A DNA stretch of 64,000 nt from Amphibalanus amphitrite (Eukaryota; Arthropoda; Thecostraca; Balanomorpha; Balanidae). Shown here piece by piece: positions 52,516 to 63,950 of the stretch. Positions within the stretch are counted from its first letter, which is position 1, and each line of letters starts with the position of its first letter. The notes under the pieces were generated by a model, which did not search any database, was not told where the DNA came from, and saw nothing but the letters and a program-made list of their open reading frames with translations. The stretch spans positions 744,001-808,000 of the forward strand of contig NW_024881702.1 of assembly GCF_019059575.1 (NCBI RefSeq). Direction: 5' to 3'. Made by a program: the position numbers and the translations under genes.

Positions 52516-53291
52516 CCCAGTAAACATGCCGACGTCGGCGACTGGGGGGCTCGAATCCCGCCGCCGGTTGATATTTTTGGCGCGTTGTCCCAATAAACAT
52601 GCCGACGTCGGCCCCGTCGGTCCAACGACAAACGATCTCGTCAACCTCGGCAAACGACCTCGGCCCGACGTCGGCTCGACGTCGGCTGGACTTCGGCTGG
52701 ACGTCGGAACATGCGGGCATATCCGACGTCCAGCCGATGTCGGGCCGAGGTTGAAACGACGTCGGGCCGACGTCGGCATGTTTACTGGGTTGATAAGTGA
52801 CACTTTGGCAAAGTGACACTTGCCGACTGGCCTTTCTATATGAACTGGGCCCGGCCCTGGTGAGTTGCCGGGGCTGAGCCTGACCAACGGATAGGCCGAG
52901 CAGCCCCCAAGCACTCACCGCACCCGGCTACGGGCGAGCTCGGCTTACGGGCAATCCCAAATGGGATAAAGTTTCCCGTCCAGTCCGGATCAGGGGGTTG
53001 CGGCGTGGAGGAAGATTTGAGTTTCCTGAGGATATTTTGAATACAGAAGCTCTTTATGAAGCATGAAACATGTATTTTATATTATTTTAACGGTCAAAAC
53101 AGCGGCCGATGTCGGTCCGATGTCGGCCCGACGTCGGCCCGACGTCGGCTGGACCTCGGCTGGACGTCGGTACATGCGGGCATATCCGACATCCAGCCGA
53201 CGTCGTGCCGAGGTTGGACCGACGTCGGGCCGACGTCGGCATGCCGATGCCGAGTTGCCGACGTCACCCCGACGTCGGCATGTTTACTGGG

Positions 53292-53478
53292 AAACGGACA
53301 CTTTGGGAAACGTTGGTGCAGGTGTGTAAGAGTGGCTATATGAATCCATTGTGGGGTCGCCCTTTCCAATAAGTGTCACGTAACAGCAATGGGACCAGGG
53401 ACTCTATATGAACTGGACCCAGGGTGCTCGCCAAGAAGACCAATGTCTCCATCCTATCATCCTTCCGGCTCTGAAATG
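53292..53478 (+). repeat. Direct copy of 52177-52369
   Basis: Begins immediately after the right end of the fold-back element. Confidence 0.95.
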
Positions 53479-53599
53479 CAGGGCGTATTTTAACATGTTA
53501 ACTGGGTCGGCAATTGCCGACCCAGTCACGGAGAATGCCGACCCAGTGACAGCCGTTTGCCGACCCAGTTGCCGCCCCCTCTAGGATGCAGCACGCACA

Positions 53600-55026
53600 T
53601 GCAGGCTAGGTGCCGTCATTCATAGTGAGGCTGCTGCCCTCCGAAATGATAATGCCGCCTCTTAAAGTGAAGCAGCCGTCTATAGAAAGTGATGATCCCA
53701 CAACTCAATGTGACAGTGCCGCCCCTAAATCTGTTAGTAGTCCCACTCAATGTAATGGTGCCGCCCTTCTTAAGCATCTGTGGAGCCCCTCAATGTGATG
53801 ATACCGCCCCTCAAGAAGATGATGCCGCCCCTTTCAGTATCGGTGGCGCCCCTCAATGTGATGGTGCCGCCCTCAAAGGGCCGGTGGCGCCCCTGAATGT
53901 GATGGTGCTGCCCGCCAACGAGTCGATGGCGCCCCTCAAAATGATGCTGCCGCCCCTTAAAGTGTTGGCGCCGCCCCTTATAGTGTCAGTGACGCCCTTC
54001 GAAGTGTCGGAGGAACCCACTAATATAATGGTGCCGCCCCTCTAGATATCCACATAGCCCCTCATTGTGATGGAGCCGCCCTCAAGCAGATGATGCCGCC
54101 CCTGAATGTGATGGTGCTGCCCGCCAAAGAGTTGGTGGCGCCCCTCAAAATGATGCTGCCGCCCCTTAAAGTGTTAGTGCCGCCCCTTATAGTGTCAGTG
54201 ACGCCCTTCGAAGTGTCAGAGGAACCCACCAATATAATGGTGCCGCCCCTCTAGGTATCCACATAGCCCCTCATTGTGATGGAGCTGCCCCTCAAGCAGA
54301 TAATGCCGCCCCTCAAGAAGATGATGCCGCCCCTTTCAGTATCGGTGGCGCCCCTCAATGTGATGGTGCCTCCCTCAAAGTGCCAGTGGCGCCCCTAAAT
54401 GTGATGGTGTCTCCTGTCAACGAGTCGGTGGCACCCCTCAAAATGATGCTGCCGCCCCTAAAAGTGCTGGTGCCGCCCCTTACAGTGTCAGTGGCGCCCT
54501 TCAAAGTTTTGGAGGAACTCATCAATACAATGTTGCCGCCCTCTAACTTTCTGTAGCGCCCCTCCATATACATAATGGTGCCGCTTCTCAAACCATCCGT
54601 GGCGCCCCTCAAAGTGATGGTGCCGCCCCTTACAGTGTCGGTGGTGTCTCCTCAAAAGTCAAGGTGCCGCCTCTCAAAGAAATGCTGGTGTCCCTCGAAG
54701 TGTCGGAGGCGCTCCTCAATGTCATGTTGCCGCCCCTCAAACCTTCCGTAACGCCCCTCCACGTCATGGTGCCGCCCCGCCCCCCCCCAATGTGCTCACG
54801 GCGCCCATATGTGATAGTAACGCCGGTCAAAGTGCTCCTGGCAGTGTCGGTGGCGCCCCTTATAGTGTCGGTGGCGCCCCGAACAGTATCGGTGGTGGCC
54901 CTCAAAGTGATGATGTCACCCTCAAACAAACGGTGGCGCCCTTCGAAGTATCGGAGTCCCTAAATATCATACCTATTGCCGCCCATTAACGATCTGTAGC
55001 ACCCCTCCATATGATGGAGCCGCCCC
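53600..55026 (+). repeat. Degenerate array of GTGCCGCCCCTCAA units
   Basis: Units of about 24-32 bp joining GTGATGGTGCCGCCCCT, AAAGTGTCGGTGGCGCCCCT and similar, strongly diverged. It resumes at 55977-56315 after an insertion. Confidence 0.88.
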
Positions 55027-55030
55027 TTAA

Positions 55031-55972
55031 CCCTCGCCCATGTAGGGGGGGGGGTTGGTGCAACCCCCCCCCCTGAGGTTTTTCGGAAATAGTGCAAAAA
55101 CGGCGGCGCGCAGCGCCGCCAAATTTTGGGTACCTTATGGGGCAAACCTTGCGCATCTTTTGATAAAAAAAAATTTGACCGGGTCATGTCAGGTCACGGA
55201 GTTATGACGTCACAAAGGGAACAGCCTCCGGCCGGATTTTCACATACTGAGTGCCAACGCCCGAGGTTTCCTGCCGGTGGTACGGAGATCGGTTGATGGA
55301 TCGTGATGAAACTTCCCATGCATGTTGGGGCAAGTATTGGCTATCATATGGTATAAGAAACTTGACCGGGTCAGGTCAGGTCACGGAGCTATGACGTCAC
55401 AAGAGGAACGGCGTCCGGTACTATTTTTGAAAAGCGCCCGAACCACTATTTTGCTAATTCTTGTCACCTCAATGGGAATATGCAGCAATATTAGCTTCTA
55501 TAGGGAGCAAATGGACCTCCCAAATCCAAAAATACAATCAGATTTCAAAAATTTAAATTTTGATTTTTCGAATTTCTGCCGCCGACTGTGACCTTGCCGA
55601 CTTCCGGCGCTCCCAACGCGCCATTTTTAGAGCTAGGGAAACGAAATACATACCAAACGATAGAGAATTGATCAAGGAACACGATAGTGAAGGTTTCAAG
55701 TCGATATCTCCCACTGTTTTGCCGCAATCGCCGCCGAAAGTTGAAAAAAGTCTATTTTTCCGAAAATTTGACCTTTGACCGGTCAAAAGCAGGTCAAATG
55801 TTGACCTAGGACCAAAAAATATACCACCAATCGCGAGATCTCGGCGAGAGCAATCCGTTGGTTTTTTCCGCTAAGCTCTACGACGCTCCGTTTTCAAACG
55901 CCAAGGGGGGGGTCGCACCAACCCCCCCCCCTGCATGGGCGAAGGTGGCAGATCGCCGTTTACGGGCGAGGG
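55031..55972. mobile_element. TTAA-flanked element inserted in the GTGCCGCCCCT array
   Basis: CCCTCGCCC at the left and GGGCGAGGG at the right are flanked by TTAA (55027-55030 and 55973-55976). The target is the TTAA of the array unit GCCGCCCCTTAAAGTG. Inside are G/C runs and two direct copies of a segment with TATGACGTCACAA (55210 and 55390 region). No transposase. Confidence 0.85.
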
Positions 55973-56315
55973 TTAAAGTATCCATGGCGGTCCTTAAAGT
56001 TACAGTGCCGCCCCTTACAATGTGGGTGGCGTCCTCAAAATAAAAGTGATGTTGCCCCCCCCCCCCGAGTAATGTTGGCGTCTCTTTCTTCTTTTTAAGT
56101 ATCGGAGGCGCTCCTCATTGTCATTTTGCCCCACATCACTGCTCACATGGCGCCCTTCAATGTAATGGTGCCACCCCGCAACGCTCAAAGACATAATTGC
56201 GCTCCTCACAGTGTCGGTGGCCCTAAAAAAAAATTGGTGGCGCGCCTCAAAAAACAAAATGATGCTGTCGTCCCTTAGCATATCTGCAGCGCCCCCAAAA
56301 TGATAGTGCCTTCCC

Positions 56316-57278
56316 TTAACCGGCGCCGGGCTGAGTTTGTTTAAACCCCCCTCCCGACCCCTATAACTTGGCTACTTAGGCCACGTAGCGACACGCGGTA
56401 AGCGGTATTCGAAAGAGTGTCAAAAACTGCTTGGGTTAGTTGGTTAACCGTGCTTTGGTTAGGGCAAGTCAAATGTCAAATATCAGGTGACCAGAGGTCA
56501 TCAAAGGTGAAATGTGGGTGAAATGTTGTCTGTTTCAACATTTATTGACAAACTGGCGCATAACTCGGGGAAGAATAGAACTACAGCACCGCGAAAAAGC
56601 GCATTCGATAGCTCTTCAACGTTCCTATGAAGTCTTCAGACTTGACCTAACATCAACGGCTTAACCTACAGAGCACAACTTGTTTAACCCGTGCCGGGCC
56701 GGGGAGGGTTGGAGGGGACAGTGGACCCCCTGCGCCCCTCTACTGAGCTGTTTTAATGAAGAACCTTTTACTGTAATAATTATTGACTCACGAAAGTTAT
56801 GACATTGTTTTTTTCAGTACTGTGCTCCTCTCGTCGAGATGCGTCGAATGAACTATAATTTGACATTCAAACGTCATTTGGGAAATTTGAGCTCAGGTCC
56901 AGGTCATGACCTGGCTGGTAAAGGTCATGTTGCATATCAGTCGATTTGTATCGTCAAACTGAAATCATCTATGTAAGGTGTTTTCATCGCTCAGGCATGT
57001 CGCATGTCTCTATCAGAAGTTATTGGAAAAACTGCTGGAGGCCTACCATGACCTGACATGACCTCAAGGACATAACGAGGGGTCGTGGGTGGCAATTTTC
57101 CGATTAAGTGTGTCATTTTTAATTGTTTTCTGATGTTTAAATTCGTTAATTTTGACATTTGTCTACCTATAAAAAGAGGCACATGCCCTGATTTTCTCCC
57201 ATTTCCTTTTACCTAATGGAAGGGTCGCAAAATTGTCCTTACATTTGGTCAGAGACATCGCAATTTCGAGACTTACAT
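56316..57278. mobile_element. Further TTAA-family left ends and fragments
   Basis: TTAACCGGCGCCGGGCTGAG at 56316 and TTTAACCCGTGCCGGGCCGG at about 56695 resemble left ends of the same family; matching right ends are not seen. The interior shares sequence with Shank intron 9. Confidence 0.55.
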
Positions 57279-57652
57279 TTAACCCTCGCCGGTTGATGCA
57301 ACCCCCCTAAGGTTTATCGCGAAAAACTCGCGTAAAAAGCGGCCGATCGCAACGAAACTTTCAGTACCCTCGAATTGATCAATTTTACACCTACCCTGCA
57401 AATTGATGACCCTGACTTCAATGACCTTTCACCTGTGACCTCTTTTCCGTGACCATGTTTGGCCGAAATCAAGATTCGGCGTATGTCGGCTCGCATTAAC
57501 CGCGCGTTTGCAAGCTTTTCGTGGTTTCAAACGTTCAAACATGTGATTTGATGTTGCTCCCATGCATTAGGGTGGGTGTCAAGGTCACCTGAAGGTCAGG
57601 TCAGGTCATTGACCTTTGGTGACCTCGGTTCACTTTTTCGAGTTTTACATGT

Positions 57653-59452
57653 GGGGCATTCCACGTCAAATCAAACACCGAAATCCGTCATCCCCTTCGA
57701 TTTTTCTGAAAATTTGTAGGCAGACTGGGCATGGTTCAAAACTGAGTTACGTATAATATTTTCGAAATTTGATAACGTATCGCTGAGATATAGGTCATCG
57801 AATGTAGCGAAAAATGCCACACATCAATTTTTTAAATGGCTATAACTCTGGTTCCTTTTCTGGTATCAAAATGATATTAACAGGGTCTTATAGGCAATTG
57901 ATAAGGCTTTGATTTTTAATTCAAAAATTAAATTGAAGTGACCTTTAAATGCATTTGACCTTGACTTAAAACAGAAAAATTTAAATAGCAAAAAACACGT
58001 CACCTTCGATTTGGGTAATTTTTACATATTATGTCCGTCACAATGTTCCTAACCATCTGTGAAAAAAATGGAGTGGGCCATTCATAACTTTCGCGGCAAA
58101 CGCCGTTTTCATGCATCAACATCACGCAACCGCGCGTGACCTTGAAAGACAGAGTCAAGACATGCTTGCTTGTGTACACTTTCTGAAATGAATGATTGCT
58201 GATTAGTGATATCTCAAACTCTGCGAGAATGGAAATGCATAGTCATCGTAGTCAAGCATTCACGTTCCATAGTAAAAGTGTCTCAGGCAAACGGTATTTA
58301 TGCGGTGAATTTTGAGCCGTGTGGAAATGCATCATGAAGTAAATTCAACGAAAACATTATCACGCAACGATATCTTCACGTCTTTTGATCTTCACTATAC
58401 GAAAGAACATACATTTTTTAGTATGTATGGGGAATTTCTAGTCAATCCAATAATAAATATGGCAGTTAGAGGCCTGCTAAGAGTAACATGTCGCCGGCTG
58501 AGGCGGGCTCGGCCGGTGCGGGAAACGCAGCAATCACAATTTTGTGTTTACACGTTCATATTTCAATTGTTTACCAACCGATTTTCAAAATTCTTTCACC
58601 ATAAGATTGCCTCTGTACATTTCTTAGTCTTCTCACAAAATTTGACGCGAATCGAACGTAATCAGCGGTAGGGAGCGCGATGTAAAGACGGAACCGTTCC
58701 GTTCCGTCCCGGCACAGTCTACAATTCAGGCGGCGCGTAGCGGTCGGCGCCGGCTGCCGAGTCGCCGCGTTGCTGCGGCGACAGGATGTTCACTTTACAC
58801 CGCTATTACTAGAACAGTTGTGAACCGATTTTCTTATTGCTTGCACGATGAGATGTCCAATTCAATTCTTGACAGGTAGCCATAATTAATTTCGCATTAA
58901 TCTTATGAGATATTGGCGAAAAACAGGAGGGGTGGGCGAAATTCGTTCTTCCCCCTCCACTGCGCGTGCTAACATACGTTTGCATATGTGCAATTTTCTT
59001 CAAAACTTATGAATGGCCCACTCTAATTTTTTCACAGGTTGTTAAGAATATGGTAGGCAATAAAATATATGAAAATGAGCCAAATCGAAGGTGACGTGTT
59101 TTTTGCTATTTCAATATTTGTGCTTAAGAACAGAGTTAAGCAAATTTCAAGGTCATATATTCAAGTAGGTGCAATTCTAAACAAATGCTTAAGAAATTAC
59201 CTAAACAGTAAGGTTTATTTCATTCAAATCAAACAAGTACAACCAAAGTTATGGTCGTTCAAAAATATAAAGATGCAACATTTTGTAAAAATTTGATGCC
59301 CTATATTTAGAAGACCTGTGGTCAGAATGTGCAAAAAAACATCAATGTAATGTCCGGGGCCACACAGGAACTCGCTCACAAATTTATAATGAAATCGCTG
59401 ATGGTAAGGTGCAAAACAGCCGTTTTTTGTTCGATTTGACGTGGAATGCCCC
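57653..59452. mobile_element. Fold-back DNA element, 1800 bp, 4-bp target duplication
   Basis: Ends GGGGCATTCCACGTCAAATC and its exact reverse complement, flanked by ATGT on both sides (57649-57652 and 59453-59456). Arms of about 450 bp remain complementary (to about 58110 and from about 59000). The centre is GC-rich at 58490-58780 and carries no transposase. Confidence 0.87.
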
Positions 59453-60599
59453 ATGTTTCTAGGCTAGTTTTTGGAGCTGAATTCGAATTTAGCAACCATT
59501 TAAATATTTCCGAAGTAGTTTTGGTGCCTTCGTAACATGTTACGAAGCTGTCAGAGGCGGATGACAGGTACTACGAATACCCGGTACGACCCCTACCGGT
59601 TGACCTGACCTGACCTGACCTGACCTGACCTGACCTGACCTGACCCGACCTGGTCTAAACGCTTAACGACATCATCTGTGATCAAAACTAACACGATATT
59701 TGTGATCAGCACCACGGAAAACCCCTTAGCAGCCACAATTTACGACTTTCAAACAGGTCCCGATATTCCCGATTTTTGGGTCATTGACCTGACCTGGAAG
59801 GTCAACCGATGACCTAGGACCTTGAAATTGGGTATCATTGGCTTCCTCTCGTGACGGGCAACACGCTCGTTTTTTTCTGCGAAGCTCTAGCTCCATCAGG
59901 GGCCAAACGAGGGGGGGTCGTACCAACCAACCTCACTGAGAAAAATCCTGACTCCGCATGACACCCCCAGGGGGAGTTCACCAAAACGACACCCCAAAAC
60001 TCCCAGGTGGTACTCCTCATTACACCCCCTCCAAAACTCTCCATTACACCCCAAGACTTCCCTCGAGAAACTCTCTGTAACTCTCCCTACCGTTTTAGAA
60101 AACTCTTCATTACTCTCCCTTACCCTATTAAAACAAACAACATACTCCCTGAAACTCCCTTCCATTACTCTCAATGACTCTCCTACTGCCTCATAATTAC
60201 TCCCGATTACTCCATTCCATTATTCCCCAAAACTCCGTTTACAGCTTCATGGTATACTTCTTGTTACTCCCCATCAAACCCATCCAAACTTCCCATCACT
60301 CCACTCCAGCCCCTCCCCCCCCGAAAATAAATATTGGACGAATAGCGTAACCACCCAAAGCTCGTGTACCGAAGTACAGATACACTGAAAACACGATTTA
60401 CACCCCATTGACACCTTAAGTTGGGATTACACCCACTTTACACCAGATATGCACCAGAAGTACGCCAACCTGATGCCCATTATACACCGTTGTTAGTCTC
60501 TGTTTGCACCCATGAACCTTTTTAACACCGCTCATACACCGATCCGCTAAATATACCATCAACACACCAGGCGAACACCCTCGTTGAAACACCATCTGT

Positions 60600-61020
60600 A
60601 CACCTAGGTGATGCCCAGATCGGGGTGTAATAAGGGAATAGTTCGGGATACGAACTTTCTGGAAACACCCTTTTTACACTATACGAACACCATCGTTGAA
60701 ACACCATCTGTACACCATATGGCGATGCCCAGATCGGGGTGTAATAACGGAATATATCGGGATAAGAACTTTCTGGAAACACTCCTTTTACACTATACGA
60801 ACACCATCGTTGAAACACCACCTGTACACCTAGGGCGGCGATGCCCAGATCGGGGTGTAATAAGGGAATAGATCGGGATAAGAACTTTCTGGAAACACCC
60901 TTTTTACACTATACGAACACCATCGTTGAAACACCATCTGTACACCATATGGTGATGCCCAGATCGGGGTGTAATAAGGGAATAGATCGGGATAAGAACT
61001 TTCTGGAAACACCCCTTTTA
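60600..61020 (+). repeat. 114-116-bp tandem repeat, 4 copies
   Basis: GATGCCCAGATCGGGGTGTA recurs at 60610, 60724, 60840 and 60954. Confidence 0.95.
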
Positions 61021-61029
61021 CACTCATTG

Positions 61030-61960
61030 AACAAGGAAGCAACGCCGTTTTTCGCGCGCTTTCTAACGGCTGCCGACATGACGTCAGCGCGGCTGACCAA
61101 TGGGAAGCGGCCTAGGCCCCTGCGTGGGCCCTCGGCCGCCGTTAACGGCTCAGTTTCGCCGTGACCGCGACTCAGGACGCTCCGACGAGGGGAGCGTCCC
61201 AAGTGCTAGGTGGTGAAAAGTGAAAACCTCTATTAAGTGGGCTGTGAGTGCGGAGTGCGACGCAGGATCTCCCTCTGGCCTAGCGGGACGCACCACGGTG
61301 CCTACCCGCGGCCAGATTCTGCCCTTCCAAGGAGCGGATGGGCAACGACCGCCCAGGTACGCCCTCCACATCGCGCCAGCGCCTCTCAACAGCCGACACG
61401 CCGTCAAGGAACACCAGTAGCCAGGTGGCTCGCCAGCTATAGTTCGAGCTGGATCGACCCGAAGGCGGTGCCGGGGGCGCGAGGCCCACCCAGCCGGTGC
61501 TTCTGGGTGACGACTAGCTGGAACAGCTCGCCCGCCGAGTGGCGACTCTTTTACAGCCGCCCCGGCCGGGCCGCGCTGCCCACTCCCAGCCATCGCAACC
61601 AGACTCGTCACCTCGGCCGGGTTCGGCTTCTCAGCGCCCCATGGACGGCCCACCTCCGCTGGTGCTCCCTCCGCCCGAGTTCAACCAGCAGTGGCGGAAC
61701 TACCTCTCTCAACAGAGTCTTATCAACGAGAACTATCAACAAGGGACCGCCAAGAAATCAGAGTGCTACTCCTAGTTACTGAGCGGCCCCCGGCCGACAT
61801 CCAAGACCAGCAGTTCCTTCAAGATAGACTGAAACTGTTCGTCATAGTCGGCCACCGCGGCTGGGCGGCCGCGCTAAGTTTCGTATGCGCTAAGCTTAGT
61901 TATGCGTTTCGTTTTAAGTTTCGTTGTAATAAATGTTGCACCAGCTGGCTGACTTGGGTG
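61030..61960 (+). other. GC-rich segment inside the nested element, promoter-like, short ORF
   Basis: Differs sharply in composition from the element around it. Contains TGACGTCA (61079-61086) and CCAAT (61097-61101), then an open frame 61539-61775 of 78 codons, the second ATG of which (61643) starts MDGPPPLVLPPPEFNQQWRN. No domain recognised; it may be a captured gene fragment or what is left of an element ORF. Confidence 0.4.
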
Positions 61961-62049
61961 ACGGGTCTGCGAATGAAAAAGGTGGGGAGCGGTGGTGTTG
62001 GGGAGCGGTGCATGGATGGTGCTAGCCGGGTGTACCGTGGGTGCTAGGG

Positions 62050-62235
62050 GAGTGTAGAACGGGAGTAAAATGGGTGCAGAGAGGGTGTAGAACAGGAGTA
62101 GAATGGGTGCAAAGATGGTGTAGAACAGGAGTAAAATGGGTGCAAAGGGGGTGTAGAACAGGAGTAAAATGGGTGCAAAGGGAGTGTAGAACAGGAGTAA
62201 AATGGGTGCAAGGTGGTGTAGCACAAGAGTAAAAA
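62050..62235 (+). repeat. 33-bp minisatellite, about 6 copies
   Basis: Unit GTGTAGAACAGGAGTAAAAT then GGGTGCAAAGGGG. Confidence 0.93.
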
Positions 62236-62330
62236 GAGTCCACATAAGGTGCAAAGGTGGCATAAAGCTGGTTCAGGGGGTGTAAACCCGGTGCAAGTGG
62301 GTATGATACGGGTGTCATATAGGTTTACTG

Positions 62331-62648
62331 GTGGTGTTAAAAGGGTGCAAGAGGGGTGTATGAACGGTGTTCGACAGGTGTACAGGGTGTATGTTTGGTG
62401 TTTCGAGAGGGTTAAGATGGTGTTCTTCTGGTCTAAGTAGGGCGTAAAGTGGGTATCGTTTTAGACCACACCCCATTTACACCAAAAAAGGTGGTGTTAA
62501 AAGGGTGCAAGAGGGGTGTATGAACGGTGTTCGACAGGTGTACAGGGTGTATGTTTGGTGTTTCGAGAGGGTTAAGATGGTGTTCTTCTGGTCTAAGTAG
62601 GGCGTAAAGTGGGTATCGTTTTAGACCACACCCCATTTACACCAAAAA
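62331..62648 (+). repeat. 160-bp tandem duplication
   Basis: Two nearly identical copies starting GGTGGTGTTAAAAGGGTGCA. Confidence 0.95.
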
Positions 62649-63064
62649 AAAGAATCATTTGAGTTTTGAGTGTAAACAATATATTTCAAGAAATGTGTAT
62701 TCATAGTCCGGGGCGGTGGGAGGCTTAAAAAAAAAACTAACAAACGCTTTCGACATCCCGCCGCGGCACGCTCTCCGGGGATCTCACTCCATATGCTTCA
62801 CGGTCGCGAGTTTTGATGTTAAGAATCCAAAAGGCGGCCTACCACAGCGGGAATGCTTAGTCTGGTGGTGCCTCTACCCTACCACCTCCTGGGCCTCGAC
62901 GAATACTGCGTCTTCTTCGTCCGGCTCTCCTTTCACGATGGTGGGATGGATATTTTGATGGCCTCCGTTGGCTTCCGACGTGTCTTGCGGGATTGCAGGC
63001 TCTCCAGCTCATCCCCTGCAAAATGTTAATGACCATGAAACTATAGGTACACTTAACATTGCGT

Positions 63065-63225
63065 GGGAGGAATGGAGGAGAAAGAAAAAAGAGAAGGAGG
63101 GAAATAATGAAGGAGAAAGGGACGGATGAAGGAAGGAAGGAAGGAAAAAAGGAAGACAGAAAGGGAGAGAGAGGGGAGGGAAAGAGGGAGTGAGGAAGGA
63201 AGCGAGGAAAGATGGAAGGAAGAAA
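63065..63225 (+). repeat. Purine-rich GGAA tract
   Basis: Long stretch of A and G with (GGAA)n, such as GAAGGAAGGAAGGAAAAAAG. Confidence 0.85.
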
Positions 63226-63901
63226 TCCATCAAGAACATGGGGTTACCATATGTTCTCATCACAGCATTATAACACTTTGCACTATAAAAGCATGATGAG
63301 AAATACAGCTAAGCTTACCTTTAAATCCAAAGTAAGGTCCAATTATCCGTCACTGTATAGGTCAGGTCCGTCTAAGTCAACACGCTCTTCACTAGCACCT
63401 CGCCCGCCGCCCCGCACAACGTGCTGTGTACTAAGCGCAAAAGATGGCGGTCAGCGCGGCAGCCTCGCGACGTAACTATGCTAAAACCCCTTCGTAACTC
63501 CACTTTTACTCCTGTCGGAACGTTCGGGAAAGGTTTTTCGGGAGTAATGTAGAGTTGCGTCACAGAGTTATGGGGTGTCACACATGGAGTCATTTCGCCA
63601 TCCATTAAGAACTCTTGAAAACTCTTTCGCAAAATGAGGAAGGCTCGAAGTTACCCTAGAACACACTCGATAACTCTGCTGGAAAGGGAGTTATCAATGG
63701 TTTTAAGGAGTTTTCAGGGGAGCATTTTCAAGAGTTTTGACCCATATGGAGTCAATTTTTTTCTCAGTGCTTGTGCCGTCGAAGGACTCAAAATGGCCTG
63801 TGCCGGCGAGGGTTATATATACAGTTACACACTGTTTGTCTTATCAATCGCTGAAGTTATAAAGGGATCGTTCAGTCGGTATATCTATGGTGAGCATTTG
63901 C

Positions 63902-63950
63902 CTGTTCCGTGGCTCAGTTGGTAGAGCACCGGACTCCCCGCATTGTCTTC
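63902..63950 (+). repeat. tRNA-like A box near the window end
   Basis: CCGTGGCTCAGTTGGTAGAG fits a tRNA D-arm/A box very well, but no B box follows within the remaining bases, so a SINE head or truncated tRNA. Confidence 0.4.

Larger units (their letters stand above)
51626..53291. mobile_element. Fold-back element with palindromic GCCGACGTCGGC arms (1666 bp)
   Basis: Ends CCCAGTAAACATGCCGACGT and its reverse complement. The left arm (51626-52176) and right arm (52790-53291) are inverted copies of about 500-550 bp: first many copies of the self-complementary GCCGACGTCGGC, then a shared unique segment. Between them lie a 193-bp segment repeated outside the right end (53292-53478), a SINE-like piece and an internal 201-bp palindromic MITE (52589-52789). 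No transposase ORF. Confidence 0.85.
60383..62671. mobile_element. Nested TA-flanked CACTSAAAAC element with TACACC repeats
   Basis: Ends CACTGAAAAC and GTTTTGAGTG flanked by TA. The left part is full of TACACC, the right part of GGTGTA. Includes 114-116-bp repeats (60600-61020), 33-bp repeats (62050-62235), a 160-bp duplication (62331-62648), and a GC-rich central segment. Confidence 0.7.
59934..63779. mobile_element. CACTG-ended element with subterminal ACTCC repeats (3.8 kb)
   Basis: Ends CACTGAGAAAAA and TTTTTTTCTCAGTG, followed inward by TGACTCC on both sides, with CT flanking each end. Subterminal regions (59940-60300 and 63480-63770) are dense in ACTCC/GGAGT words in opposite orientation. 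This architecture resembles CACTA/Mirage/Chapaev elements; superfamily is inferred. No transposase seen. Confidence 0.75.
57279..63815. mobile_element. Outer TTAA-type element containing other elements
   Basis: Left end TTAACCCTCGCCGG at 57279; right end CCGGCGAGGGTTAT at 63802-63815 (last base of TTAA changed). Removing the two inserted elements brings the right-end piece (59900-59933) next to 63780-63815, as in the copy at 55890-55976. Confidence 0.6.

Noticed and set aside
51641..53280. CRISPR-like array of GCCGACGTCGGC
   Set aside because: Irregular spacing, self-complementary units, and eukaryotic context with transposon ends; it is the arm of a fold-back element.
63902..63950. Functional tRNA gene
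   Set aside because: Only the A-box half is convincing; no B box or acceptor stem before the window ends.
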